A DNA stretch of 64,000 nucleotides, taken from NCBI GenBank assembly GCA_017396395.1, contig JAFQMF010000015.1, forward strand, positions 62,001 to 126,000. The letters are read 5' to 3'. Source of the DNA: Clostridia bacterium (GTDB lineage: Bacteria; Bacillota; Clostridia; RUG12999). Positions 41,425-50,284 of this stretch are shown here, in pieces (position 1 is the stretch's first letter; every line of letters starts with the position of its first letter). The position numbers and the translations under genes were made by a program. Under the pieces are notes generated by a model. The model had not been told where the DNA came from and ran no database searches. It saw only the letters and a list, made by a program, of their open reading frames with translations.

Positions 41425-43722
41425 ATGAAAACGGCAGAAATACTTACATATAAGAGAATAGGAGAAAAAACAAAGGACAACTATTCTAAAACTATAATTC
41501 TTGCAATAATAGGATTGCTGGCGGGCAGAGTGGAAATATGGGGAATAATAATGCCTACAGGAATAGGCTGGGTTATTGCGAACAAGGAAAAGAAAAATTT
41601 TCTGTATGCAATAATATGCTCTATGGCAGGTATTCTTCTTTCAGGGATGGACATTTTTAAAATTCGCTCAGTAGCTTCTCTTGCTGTTGTGCTTGCCCTA
41701 TATAAAACAGAGGAAGAGCTTTTTCGGAAAAACTCTCTTATAACGGCACTTATCGGCGGTGTGGCAAATTTTATAAGCGGTAGTATAATAATTATTTCAG
41801 GTCATGGGGGAGGATTTGACTACATTTTACTTGCTATAGAAACGGTATTAATTGCGGGTTCGGCTATTTCATTTGAAAATGCCATTTCAGTTATATCAAG
41901 AGGCGGAACAATTTTAAATGACGAAGAGGCAATTTCCGCTTTTTTGGTAGCAGGGTGTGTTGCTGCAGGACTTAGCGGAATAGGTGTTTTTGGAGTAAAA
42001 TTATCTGCTGTTGCAGCTCTTTATATGATTATGCTTACCGCAAGAAAAAACGGGTGTGGGATATCTGTTACCTTGTCAGCAGTATTGGGAATTGCCTGCG
42101 GTGGTGAATATACCGCAGAGATGCTGACGATGTTTATATTTACTGCTATTTGCTGCAGTCTGTTTTCAGCTATAGGCAAATATGGTATTTTAATAGGAGC
42201 AGCACTAGCAAATACGGCTTATACTGCTTGCGGTTTTGGCGGGGGAAATTCCATAGCACATATTATAGAAATTACAATGTCTGCACTTATTTTTTATGCA
42301 ACTCCAAACAGCGTAATTGATTTAATATCTGCATATACCTCAAAAAAGTCCTTATACTCTCCCGGACCGGGACAACTTATAAGACAAAAGCAGGAGGCAG
42401 AGGAAACTATTGATGAAATTCAGCAAGCTGTCAGCAGCGTTGCACAGGTAGTAAAGGAAATGAATACTTCGGTAAGCCACAGAGAAAACAGAGAGGATAT
42501 TGTGGCAAAGGTCAGGGATACAGTATGTATGGAATGTGCACTTAAGGGATATTGCACAGGAAAAAATAATTCACAGCTTATACAGGCAGTTGATTATATG
42601 ATGACCCTTTTAGAGAAACGGGGAGTTTGTATTCCTGAGGATGTTACTTCTATTATAAAATGGCAATGCATACACTCAGGGCGGGTGGTAGATAAAGTTA
42701 AAGATGCATTCAGATTTTATCGTGAAAAAAATCTGGAGGAGGCAAAAACAGAAAAGTACAGAGAATTTGCTATTACTGCGATACAAGATATGGCAGAGAT
42801 TATACAAAGGCAAAAGATGCGTATTAAAAACGCTTATAGTACATACAATGATTTATCCGAAGAAATTGCAGAAGCTTTGGAAAGAAACGGAATAAAATGC
42901 AGTAATGTATGCGTTACTAAAACAAAAAATGAGCTTTTTCAGGTTTATTGTGAAATTCTGTCAGGAAAACTTGGACAAGCAGAAAGCATTATAAAAGATA
43001 TAATGCCCTCGCCTATGAAAACAGTCTGTGAGGAAAAGATAGATAAGGGAACGGTGCTTACCTTGAGAGAAAAAGAACATTTTAAATATGACGTAGCAGT
43101 ATTAGGCTTGGATAATAAAGACCGCCGTACAGGGGATACAGCTATATGGTTTGATGATGGTAAAGGATATCTCCACTGTATGCTAAGTGATGGAATGGGA
43201 AGCGGGGTGGAAGCATCAAAGGAAAGCGGTTGGACAGTAAAACTTTTTGAGAAATTATCAAGAGCAGGCTTTGAACCGGGAGAAAGCTTTCGTATGATAA
43301 ATAATGTTATGATAGCAGGTAAACCAACAGAATCCTGTATATCCGCAGATGCAGTTAAAATAAATCTTCACAGCGGTAACGCTGAGCTTACTAAGGCAGG
43401 AGCAGCAGCTACCTTTATTAAAACAAAAAAAGGGGTGGAAAAGGTAGGCTGGTCATCAATCCCCCTTGGCATACTTGAAATCAGCGAAACGGAAAACAGG
43501 TTCGTAGATATGTCGGAAGGTGGATATGTGGTACTTATGAGCGATGGTCTCCCTGATACAGCAGGAGATAGAATGGAGGGGGAACATTTACTGCGAAGGG
43601 CTTTGGAGCAATGCGATTTTAATGATGCCCGAGAAGTAGCGGAGCATATGATGTTTTCTTCTATTTCTATGGGAGCACCAAAAGATGATATGACAATTAT
43701 TGTTGCAAAAATTATTAAATAA
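41425..43722 (+). CDS. spoIIE: Stage II sporulation protein E (SpoIIE phosphatase)
   Basis: SpoIIE, 765 residues from ATG 41425 (AAAGGGGG 7 bases before; ATG 41401 lacks a ribosome site). About ten N-terminal membrane helices (about 20-310) with the conserved PTGIGWVIA start, a central region (about 320-545) with paired cysteines (CMECALKGYC), and a C-terminal PP2C phosphatase (about 550-765) with LSDGMGSGVEASKES, MSDGLPDTAGD and KDDMTIIVAKI. It dephosphorylates SpoIIAA and so releases sigma-F in the forespore. All PP2C metal-binding Asp motifs are intact. Confidence 0.96.
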   Translation: MKTAEILTYKRIGEKTKDNYSKTIILAIIGLLAGRVEIWGIIMPTGIGWVIANKEKKNFLYAIICSMAGILLSGMDIFKIRSVASLAVVLALYKTEEELFRKNSLITALIGGVANFISGSIIIISGHGGGFDYILLAIETVLIAGSAISFENAISVISRGGTILNDEEAISAFLVAGCVAAGLSGIGVFGVKLSAVAALYMIMLTARKNGCGISVTLSAVLGIACGGEYTAEMLTMFIFTAICCSLFSAIGKYGILIGAALANTAYTACGFGGGNSIAHIIEITMSALIFYATPNSVIDLISAYTSKKSLYSPGPGQLIRQKQEAEETIDEIQQAVSSVAQVVKEMNTSVSHRENREDIVAKVRDTVCMECALKGYCTGKNNSQLIQAVDYMMTLLEKRGVCIPEDVTSIIKWQCIHSGRVVDKVKDAFRFYREKNLEEAKTEKYREFAITAIQDMAEIIQRQKMRIKNAYSTYNDLSEEIAEALERNGIKCSNVCVTKTKNELFQVYCEILSGKLGQAESIIKDIMPSPMKTVCEEKIDKGTVLTLREKEHFKYDVAVLGLDNKDRRTGDTAIWFDDGKGYLHCMLSDGMGSGVEASKESGWTVKLFEKLSRAGFEPGESFRMINNVMIAGKPTESCISADAVKINLHSGNAELTKAGAAATFIKTKKGVEKVGWSSIPLGILEISETENRFVDMSEGGYVVLMSDGLPDTAGDRMEGEHLLRRALEQCDFNDAREVAEHMMFSSISMGAPKDDMTIIVAKIIK

Positions 43723-43792
43723 TCACAGAATTAAATGCTTACATATTACGCATAATAAAAAAGAAAAAATTGTAAGTGGAACGGAGTTTATT

Positions 43793-44059
43793 ATGAAGCA
43801 ATATGCAGGCAGCAGAAAAGTTGTAATTATACAAAATCCAGGGAAAGGAAATATTGAACAGGCAATATTTATAATAAAGCGGGAAGTGAAAAACTGTGAT
43901 GAGGATTACATCATAGATGAGGCAAAAAAAATTATAAATGATTTTGCCAGAAGGAATATTAAAATGTGTAAAAATCAAGCAAGAGTAAATATACTTGTTA
44001 CTATTTTTACTATTCTCGCCGTAGGCTTTGCAGGATATATGCTATTTTTCGGAAATTAA
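43793..44059 (+). CDS. Small tail-anchored protein downstream of spoIIE, unknown function
   Basis: 88 residues from ATG 43793 (GGAG 6 bases upstream); the frame opens earlier inside spoIIE but without a ribosome site. Soluble N-terminal part (MKQYAGSRKVVIIQNPGKGN, then a helical IEQAIFIIKREVKN stretch) and one C-terminal membrane helix (about 66-85, ILVTIFTILAVGFAGYMLFF). It lies 70 bases after spoIIE with no promoter or terminator between, so it is probably co-transcribed. Family not recognised; a sporulation role is only suggested by position. Confidence 0.65.
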   Translation: MKQYAGSRKVVIIQNPGKGNIEQAIFIIKREVKNCDEDYIIDEAKKIINDFARRNIKMCKNQARVNILVTIFTILAVGFAGYMLFFGN

Positions 44060-44077
44060 AAATTAAATTTTTTATGG

Positions 44078-44117
44078 GTACGAAAGCACTTTGTTGTTTT
44101 CGTACTTTTTACTTTTT
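44078..44117 (+). terminator. Terminator of the spoIIE unit
   Basis: GTACGAAA (44078-44085) and TTTCGTAC (44098-44105) around a 12-base loop, followed by TTTTTACTTTTT. Confidence 0.8.
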
Positions 44118-44126
44118 AAAATACAA

Positions 44127-44156
44127 TTGACAAAGTTATATACAATATGTTAGAAT
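44127..44156 (+). promoter_or_regulatory. Promoter of fucU
   Basis: TTGACA (44127-44132), 18 bases, TAGAAT (44151-44156), ending 26 bases before the start codon. Confidence 0.65.
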
Positions 44157-44182
44157 ATTAAAAAATGAGAGGCGGTGTTTTT

Positions 44183-44623
44183 ATGTTAAAAGGTATTCCT
44201 AAAATTTTATCCCCCGAACTTTTAAAGGTTTTATGCGAAATGGGACATAGTGACAGACTTGTTATTGCAGATGGTAATTTTCCTGCAGAAACAATGGGTA
44301 AAAACTCTATTGTTATTCGTATGGACGGACATGGAGTGCCAGAGGTTTTAGATGCAATATTAGAAGTATTTCCTTTAGATGCATATGTTGAAAAGCCTGC
44401 TACATTAATGGCACTTATGGAAAGGGATGTTGGCAAAATTCAAACTCCTATATGGGATGAGTACAAGAACATAATTTCAAAGCATGATGATCGAGGTGCA
44501 CAGGCGGTTGGAAACATTGACCGTTTTGAGTTTTACGATCAGGCAAAAGAGTGTTATTGCATTATTGCCACAAGCGAAAGTGCTGTTTATGCTAACATTA
44601 TGCTTCAAAAAGGTGTTATTTAA
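44183..44623 (+). CDS. fucU: L-fucose mutarotase (RbsD/FucU family)
   Basis: 146 residues from ATG 44183 (GAGAGGCGG 8 bases upstream). RbsD/FucU fold: LSPELLKVLCEMGHSDRLVIADGNFP with the catalytic His, then PLDAYVEKPATLMALM and a C-terminal FYDQAKECYCIIATSESAVYANI. It interconverts alpha and beta anomers of L-fucose; the length of about 146 and the ECYCIIATSE region fit FucU rather than RbsD. It is the first gene of the sugar island and overlaps the start region of the ygjV-like gene. Confidence 0.9.
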   Translation: MLKGIPKILSPELLKVLCEMGHSDRLVIADGNFPAETMGKNSIVIRMDGHGVPEVLDAILEVFPLDAYVEKPATLMALMERDVGKIQTPIWDEYKNIISKHDDRGAQAVGNIDRFEFYDQAKECYCIIATSESAVYANIMLQKGVI

Positions 44624-44637
44624 TGGGAGTGTATAAT

Positions 44638-45153
44638 ATGAATCCTATTATTCCGCAGATGCTTGGTATTTTTGGCCTTTTTATAATTGTCATATCCTTT
44701 CAGTGTAAACAAAACCGTAATTTTTTTCTTATGCAGGGCATAGGAAGCTTATTTTTCTTTTTGAATTTTATACTTATTGGAGCTTATGGAGGTGCTTTTT
44801 TTAATTTAGCAAATCTTATAAGAGGACTTTTGTTTTCAAAGGACGCTAAAAAACTATGGAAGCTTTTAGTAATAGAGGCAATATATATAGGCTGTCTTGT
44901 TTTCTCCATATTTCTGGATAATTCTTTAAAACAAATGATACTTACCTTGTTTCCTTTTTCGGCACTTATTATAATGAGTGTATTTATGTGGAAGGGCAAT
45001 CCGAAGAATATCAGGTATTTTCAAATTGCATATATGTCACCATCATGGATAGTTTATAACTGCTTCAACCTTTCCGTTGGCGGTATTATTTGCGAAACAT
45101 TTAATATGATTTCTTCATTTGTGTATCTGATAATAGAAAAAAAGAATAAATAA
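44638..45153 (+). CDS. YgjV-family inner membrane protein
   Basis: 171 residues from ATG 44638 (GGGAG 8 bases upstream; ATG 44623 overlaps the fucU stop). Five or six membrane helices (about 3-22, 30-50, 74-92, 98-112, 126-142, 148-163) with the family-like FQCKQNRNFFLMQGIGSLFF start and the late PSWIVYNCFNLSVGGI stretch. Relatives in E. coli are of unknown function, and the call is by pattern. Co-transcribed with fucU, so a link to sugar uptake or sensing is possible but unproven. Confidence 0.72.
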   Translation: MNPIIPQMLGIFGLFIIVISFQCKQNRNFFLMQGIGSLFFFLNFILIGAYGGAFFNLANLIRGLLFSKDAKKLWKLLVIEAIYIGCLVFSIFLDNSLKQMILTLFPFSALIIMSVFMWKGNPKNIRYFQIAYMSPSWIVYNCFNLSVGGIICETFNMISSFVYLIIEKKNK

Positions 45154-45193
45154 AAAAATGCTGTATCAAGAATATTTGATACAGCATTTTTTA
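45151..45193. terminator. Bidirectional terminator between ygjV-like and araC-type genes
   Basis: 15-bp stem AAAATGCTGTATCAA and complement (45155-45169 and 45176-45190), loop of six, A7 left and T6 right. Confidence 0.9.
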
Positions 45194-45194
45194 A

Positions 45195-46070
45195 CTATAT
45201 TTTAAGTCCTGGTGAGTATGTTTCCTTTCTGTATGCTATTGGTGTAATACCTTCCATACGCTTAAAAGCTTTAAAAAACATAGCATGGTCAGCATATCCG
45301 CATTTTTCTCCGATTTCGGTAGCAGAAAGGTCAGTTTCCTGCAACAGCTTTTTTGCATAATCCATTCTTTTAGAGGTTATATATTGCATAGGAGGTTTGC
45401 CCATATACTTTTTAAAAACATGGGAAATATAATACTTGCTTACATGAAGCTCGTTGCATACTTCATCAAGAGAGTTTATGGAAGTGAAATTCTTATTAAT
45501 ATAATTGTGAATTTGATTAAAAAGGGCGTTTGTAACAAATTTTGCCTCAGAAATTTTTGCGAGCCTTAAAATGTCAATAAGTATAAGTCTTGCAAGATAC
45601 TTTACAATAAGTTCATTATATTTTTCTTCATTACCTATTTCCTCAATCAGACGCATAAAATAAAAGGATATTTTTTCCTCAGCTTTTCCTGTATGTATAA
45701 CAGGATTGCTATCAGGCGTAAGTAAAAAGTTAGATGGAAAATCACTTATTTTAAAATCAGTTATTCCAAAAAAACCAATTTCCAGTGTAGTTTTTGCAGA
45801 AGTGGATTCTTCGTGTCTTGTTCCTGGATTATATACAATTATATCTCCCTTTTTTATACAATAGGTTTTTCCATCTACCACCGTAGTGCCGCTGCCTGAA
45901 AAAACAAAAAGAACTTCTGAAAAAGGGTGCTGATGAGGTTTTTCATTCCATTTTTTTATTCTTTCCAGTTTACCTGCGTACAAACATTTTGTATCAAGCT
46001 TAATAACATCGGCAGATGTATAAGCTACCTTTCTTTTTTCAGTATATAAGTTATCAGGTTGTTTTCTCAT
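45195..46070 (-). CDS. AraC-family transcriptional regulator
   Basis: 291 residues from ATG 46070, which has AAGGAG 7 bases upstream. N-terminal cupin sensor domain (about 30-110: HQHPFSEVLFVFSGSGTTVVDG, IVYNPGTRHEES) and C-terminal double helix-turn-helix (about 190-285: NLDEVC-like INSLDEVCNELHVSKYYISH, then KCGYADHAMFFKAFKR). It is divergent from the ABC importer operon and convergent with fucU-ygjV, which suggests it controls this island in response to the sugar. The ligand is inferred only from context. Confidence 0.88.
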   Translation of the reverse strand: MRKQPDNLYTEKRKVAYTSADVIKLDTKCLYAGKLERIKKWNEKPHQHPFSEVLFVFSGSGTTVVDGKTYCIKKGDIIVYNPGTRHEESTSAKTTLEIGFFGITDFKISDFPSNFLLTPDSNPVIHTGKAEEKISFYFMRLIEEIGNEEKYNELIVKYLARLILIDILRLAKISEAKFVTNALFNQIHNYINKNFTSINSLDEVCNELHVSKYYISHVFKKYMGKPPMQYITSKRMDYAKKLLQETDLSATEIGEKCGYADHAMFFKAFKRMEGITPIAYRKETYSPGLKI

Positions 46071-46148
46071 TACGCTTCTCCTTACTCTCAATTAATGTAA
46101 AAATAAGTGTTGATTATTGTTCTGATAAATTTTTGCTAAAATTTTACA

Positions 46149-46193
46149 TTACGCACAAGATTAATATTTTATAAATATAAACTTTGTGCATAA
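46149..46193. repeat. Inverted repeat in the araC/ABC intergenic region
   Basis: TTACGCACAA (46149-46158) and TTGTGCATAA (46184-46193), 9 of 10 paired, centres 35 bases apart. Possible regulator site; it lies nearer the regulator gene. Confidence 0.5.
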
Positions 46194-46264
46194 TTTGCTT
46201 ATTTTTAAATATATTCTATCATATTCTATATATAAAATCAATAGAAAATTTTAAAATTTGTGTC

Positions 46265-46335
46265 AATTATTGTGAATTTAATTATTGTTTTCGCTATTGA
46301 ATTAATAAAAAAGTTGTATTACAATTAATGTGAAT
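46265..46335 (+). repeat. Direct repeats flanking the ABC operon promoter
   Basis: AATTATTGTGAAT (46265-46277) and AATTAATGTGAAT (46323-46335), 12 of 13 identical. The first is 19 bases upstream of the -35 and the second overlaps the -10. A weaker copy, AATTAATGTAAAA, is at 46090-46102. Spaced direct repeats suit AraC-type regulators. Confidence 0.5.
46297..46325 (+). promoter_or_regulatory. Promoter of the sugar ABC importer operon
   Basis: TTGAAT (46297-46302), 17 bases, TACAAT (46320-46325). The AGGAGGGG ribosome site follows. Confidence 0.65.
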
Positions 46336-46364
46336 AAAATAACAAAATAAAGGAGGGGTAAGCA

Positions 46365-47864
46365 ATGCAAAATGCAATTCTCCAGATGAACAACATACAT
46401 AAGCGTTTTCATGGTGTATATGCACTCAATGGTGTTCATTTTGATTTGCGTGCCGGAGAGGTTCATGCACTTATGGGCGAAAATGGTGCAGGAAAATCCA
46501 CTCTAATGAAAGTTCTTTGCGGAATACATAAACGTGATGAAGGAGAAGTAATTCTTTTTGACAAAGAGGTTAATTTTTCTACAATAAAAGAGTCACAAGA
46601 TGCCGGTATTAGTATGATTCATCAGGAACTTAATATGATGAACCACCTTACCGTAGCACAAAACATCTATATCGGACGGGAACCTATGATTAACGGCGTA
46701 TATATAGATGACAAAAAAATGGAAAAAGATGCAGCAGAGCTTTTCAAGAAGATAAGGGTTAATATTGATCCGTCAGCTGTTCTTGGTACATTGACAGTAG
46801 GCAAACAACAAATGGTAGAAATTGCAAAGGCGGTTTCCCGTAATGCAAAAATTCTTGTACTTGATGAGCCTACAGCAGCTCTTACTCAGCTTGAAGTAGA
46901 AGAGCTTTTCAAAATAATGAACGACCTAAAAGAAAACGGTATCGGAATGATTTATATTTCCCACAGAATGGACGAAATTAATCGTATATCAGACAGAGTA
47001 ACTGTAATGAGGGATGGGGAATATGTAGGTACTCTTATTACAAAAGACACTACCAAAGATGAAATAGTTAAAATGATGGTAGGCCGTGTTATTTATGGTG
47101 ATAAAAAAGAAGAAAGCACAGTGCCTGCTGATGCAGAAACCGTACTTGAAGTCAAGAATCTTAACAGCGGAAAAGAAATAAGAAATGTAAGCTTTAAACT
47201 CAAACGCGGTGAAATACTTGGATTTTCAGGACTTATGGGTGCAGGCAGAACAGAGGTTGCAAGAGCAATTTATGGTGCTGACCCCAAAGACAGTGGTGAA
47301 ATCTTTATAAATGGCAAAAAGGTAGATATTAAAACTCCCCGAAATGCTGTTGAACTTGGTATTTGTTATCTTTCAGAAGACCGAAAGAGATATGGACTGC
47401 TTCTTGATAAATCTGTTGCGGAAAACTCAGTTCTCAGCAGTCTTGATAATTATATCAAGCTTGGATGGATTAATGAAGGTGCTATTGAAAAGGATGCAAA
47501 GAAAGAAAATGCTAAGCTTAAAACAAAAACACCCTCAATCAGACAGATTACAAAAAATCTTTCAGGCGGTAATCAGCAAAAGGTTATAGTTGCAAGATGG
47601 CTACTAAAAAATTCAGATATATTTATTTTTGATGAGCCTACACGAGGAATAGACATTGGTGCAAAAAGCGAAATGTACACACTTATGGAAGAACTTGCAA
47701 GTCAAGGTAAATCAATTATTATGATTTCCTCTGAACTTTCTGAAATTCAGCGTCTTTCTGACCGAGTTATTGTTATGTGCGAAGGAAGAATAACAGCAGA
47801 ACTTAATATTAAAGACGCAACCCAAGAAACAATTATGAAATATGCTACAATGAGGGAGGAATGA
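46365..47864 (+). CDS. Sugar ABC transporter ATPase (RbsA/MglA family)
   Basis: 499 residues, two fused ATPase domains. Domain 1: Walker A GENGAGKSTLMKVLCG, signature LTVGKQQMVEIAKAV in place of LSGGQ, Walker B ILVLDEPTAAL. Domain 2: GLMGAGRTEVARAIYG as the degenerate Walker A usual in this family, signature LSGGNQQKVIVARWL, Walker B IFIFDEPTRGID. It powers uptake of a pentose, galactose or fucose-type sugar. First gene of the operon, with a strong ribosome site; the permease follows 4 bases after the stop. Confidence 0.94.
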   Translation: MQNAILQMNNIHKRFHGVYALNGVHFDLRAGEVHALMGENGAGKSTLMKVLCGIHKRDEGEVILFDKEVNFSTIKESQDAGISMIHQELNMMNHLTVAQNIYIGREPMINGVYIDDKKMEKDAAELFKKIRVNIDPSAVLGTLTVGKQQMVEIAKAVSRNAKILVLDEPTAALTQLEVEELFKIMNDLKENGIGMIYISHRMDEINRISDRVTVMRDGEYVGTLITKDTTKDEIVKMMVGRVIYGDKKEESTVPADAETVLEVKNLNSGKEIRNVSFKLKRGEILGFSGLMGAGRTEVARAIYGADPKDSGEIFINGKKVDIKTPRNAVELGICYLSEDRKRYGLLLDKSVAENSVLSSLDNYIKLGWINEGAIEKDAKKENAKLKTKTPSIRQITKNLSGGNQQKVIVARWLLKNSDIFIFDEPTRGIDIGAKSEMYTLMEELASQGKSIIMISSELSEIQRLSDRVIVMCEGRITAELNIKDATQETIMKYATMREE

Positions 47865-47868
47865 TAAT

Positions 47869-49044
47869 ATGAAATATACAAACAGCTTCGCAAGGAGCAT
47901 AAGAAGAACAAAAAATCAATTTATTGATTTTATTACAAATAAGGGTAAACAAAACCTTATTGTTATTGCTGCGTTAGTTGTACTTACTGCCATATTTGCA
48001 CTTTTAAACCCTAATTTTATTAACAAAAATAATATTGTAAGTATGGCACAGTCATTGGCACCTTATGCAGTGCTTGCCCTTGGTGTTACATTTGTAATTG
48101 CCACAGGGGGTATTGACCTTTCAATCGGTACTGTATGTATTGCATCTGCAGTTATTGCAGGTAAGCTTTATATGCTGGGTATGCCTCTTTGGGCAACAAT
48201 TCCTGTAATGATAGCTATTGGTACATTATTTGGATATATTAACGGACTTTTAGTTGCAAAGTTAAAGCTTCCTGCATTTATTGCAACTCTTGGTACAATG
48301 ATGTTTGCAAGAGGTATCAGTGCCATTATTGCAGCAATTCCAAACATTTTCTTCCCAAGCGGAACTTGGTTTAATAAGGCTTTTTCAAATGCTAACGGAC
48401 TTCCCACAGGACTTTTTTGGATTATTATTTTAGGTGCAGTTTGTATGTACCTTATGTATAAATGCAAAATCGGAAGATACATCCTGTCAATAGGAAGTAA
48501 TGAAGAAGCAACAAGACTTTCAGGTATTGATACTGAAAAATATAAAATTATTGCCTATACCTTCAGCGGTGTGGCAGCAGGTATTGCGGCTATATTCTGG
48601 GCAGCATCTTTCCCAACAGTTGCAGCTGCAACAGGAAACGGTATGGAACTTGATGCTATTGCAGGTGTATATATCGGCGGTACAAGTTCAGCAGGCGGCA
48701 CAGCTTCAATTGCAGGCTCAATTATTGGAAACATTATGCTTGTAATAATCAGAAGTGGTCTTAACTTTGTACTTGCTAAATTCAATCTTAACTTAAACTC
48801 CACATATGTAACATACGCACTTACAGGTCTTATAGTTGTTGCTGCTGTCTTAATGGATGTTCTTAAAAATAAGAATGCAGCAAAGGTTAAAATTGAAACA
48901 GAAAAGGATAAAGCTAAAAAAGCTAAACTATTAGCTCTTGCTGACCTTGAAAATGAAATTGATGATGTAATTGCATCAGATATAGGTAATGAAGAAAAAA
49001 ATATTAAAATAGCTGAACTTGAAAAGCAGATAGCTGCATTATAA
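47869..49044 (+). CDS. Sugar ABC transporter permease (RbsC/MglC family) with C-terminal coiled extension
   Basis: 391 residues. The permease core (about 25-325) has eight to ten membrane helices with conserved IATGGIDLSIGTVC, GLLVAKLKLPAFIATLGTMMFARG, SIGSNEEATRLSGI and IAGVYIGGTSSAGG loops. After the last helix (YALTGLIVVAAVLMDVL) there are about 55 further residues, very rich in Lys, Glu and Ala, that look like a cytoplasmic coiled coil (EKDKAKKAKLLALADLENE, then IAELEKQIAAL). Typical RbsC proteins end near residue 320, so this tail is an addition. Confidence 0.92.
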   Translation: MKYTNSFARSIRRTKNQFIDFITNKGKQNLIVIAALVVLTAIFALLNPNFINKNNIVSMAQSLAPYAVLALGVTFVIATGGIDLSIGTVCIASAVIAGKLYMLGMPLWATIPVMIAIGTLFGYINGLLVAKLKLPAFIATLGTMMFARGISAIIAAIPNIFFPSGTWFNKAFSNANGLPTGLFWIIILGAVCMYLMYKCKIGRYILSIGSNEEATRLSGIDTEKYKIIAYTFSGVAAGIAAIFWAASFPTVAAATGNGMELDAIAGVYIGGTSSAGGTASIAGSIIGNIMLVIIRSGLNFVLAKFNLNLNSTYVTYALTGLIVVAAVLMDVLKNKNAAKVKIETEKDKAKKAKLLALADLENEIDDVIASDIGNEEKNIKIAELEKQIAAL

Positions 49045-49071
49045 TTTTTGTATTAGTTTGCAATCTTAACG

Positions 49072-49083
49072 ATTGTTAACAAT
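49072..49083. repeat. 12-base palindrome before the binding-protein gene
   Basis: ATTGTTAACAAT, self-complementary, in the 66-base gap between permease and binding protein. It could be a stability element in the mRNA or a protein site; nothing more can be said. Confidence 0.4.
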
Positions 49084-49110
49084 AAATTAAATTTTAAAGG
49101 AGAAAAGACT

Positions 49111-50139
49111 ATGAAAAAAATTTTATCAATCCTTTTGGCAGTTCTTATGCTGGCTTCATTTTTTGTAGGTTGCGGACCTTCAGACCAGCAAAAAACAGTT
49201 GCGGTAATCGCTAAAGGCGAATCCCACGCTTTCTGGCAGTCAGTTAAAGCAGGTGCTGAAGCGGCAGCAGAAAAGTATGGCTATGCAGTAACCTTCCGTG
49301 GACCTGCTAGTGAATCTGCTAAAGACCTTCCTTCACAGATGGAAATGGTACAGACAGCGATTTCCAACAACGCAAATGCAATCGTTCTTGCAACAATCGG
49401 AACAGGTTTTGTTGACAAATTAACAACAGCATATGACAATGGTACTCCTGTTGTTCAGTTTGACAGCGGTATCTGGGCAGATGATGTTAAAGCTCTTAAC
49501 GATGCAAACAAGAACCCAATCAAGGCTTCTGTTGCTACAAGTAACCTTAAAGCAGCAGGCGTAGCAGCTGAAAACTTCTTTAATGCTATTAAAGAGGAAA
49601 TTGCAGCTTCTGATAAATATGTAGTTGGTGTTATTCAGCATGATGAAACTCAAACAGGTATTGACAGAGCTAAAGGCTTTATTGATACTTTCAAAGAATT
49701 AGCAGATGCTGATGAAACAACAAAAGGTAAGTATGAAATTGCTCACGAAGTTAAACCTGGTGATGCTGATAACGCATATAAATCAGCTCTTGAAGCTTTA
49801 TATGAAAAAGGTGCAGCTGCTATCTTTATGTCAAACGAAGGCGTTGTAAAGCAGGTTTATGATGCTATCGGTGCGGCTGATAAGAAATACGATAATATTA
49901 AATTCTGCGGATTTGATGCAGGTACAAAACAGATTGAATGGATGAAGGCAACAACAGGTGCTAAACTTGTTGGTTCAGTTGCACAGGATTCCTTCCAGAT
50001 TGGCTATAATGCTGTTGAACAGGCTATTTTTGCACTTGAAGGTAAAGAGGTAACCGCTGATGTTGCTATTGCAGGTGCATGGTGGGATGCTACAAATGTT
50101 GACCAGATGATAAAAGATAATCTTGTTTATGAAGGATAA
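49111..50139 (+). CDS. Sugar-binding lipoprotein of the ABC importer
   Basis: 342 residues. Lipoprotein signal with lipobox FVGC (Cys21), then a periplasmic-binding-protein type I fold: VAVIAKGESHAFWQSVKAGAEAAAEKYG, the hinge-strand segments NAIVLATIGTGFVDKL and TPVVQFDSGI, VVGVIQHDETQTGIDRAKGF, and FCGFDAGTKQIEWMK. This is the RbsB group, which bind pyranose or furanose sugars. The ligand is probably L-fucose or a close analogue, judged from fucI and fucU. Last gene before the terminator at 50220. Confidence 0.92.
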   Translation: MKKILSILLAVLMLASFFVGCGPSDQQKTVAVIAKGESHAFWQSVKAGAEAAAEKYGYAVTFRGPASESAKDLPSQMEMVQTAISNNANAIVLATIGTGFVDKLTTAYDNGTPVVQFDSGIWADDVKALNDANKNPIKASVATSNLKAAGVAAENFFNAIKEEIAASDKYVVGVIQHDETQTGIDRAKGFIDTFKELADADETTKGKYEIAHEVKPGDADNAYKSALEALYEKGAAAIFMSNEGVVKQVYDAIGAADKKYDNIKFCGFDAGTKQIEWMKATTGAKLVGSVAQDSFQIGYNAVEQAIFALEGKEVTADVAIAGAWWDATNVDQMIKDNLVYEG

Positions 50140-50219
50140 TTAGATAGTATTGTAGAATATTATTAATTAGGGCGTAAGCTAAAGAATTATCAATAATTAG
50201 ATTACTTGATTGATTTGGT

Positions 50220-50256
50220 GCCTCTCCCTACTTTTAGGGAGAGGCTTTTATTTAAT
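50220..50256 (+). terminator. Terminator after the ABC importer genes
   Basis: Perfect 11-bp stem GCCTCTCCCTA/TAGGGAGAGGC (50220-50230, 50235-50245), CTTT loop, then TTTTATTTAATTTT. Some read-through into fucI is possible. Confidence 0.88.
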
Positions 50257-50284
50257 TTTGAGAATAATGTTTTGTAAAATGGTA

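Noticed and set aside
46284-46299. Possible catabolite-responsive element (complement of TTGTTTTCGCTATTG) next to the importer promoter
   Set aside because: The central CG and one flank fit, but three of the conserved positions of the cre pattern do not match.
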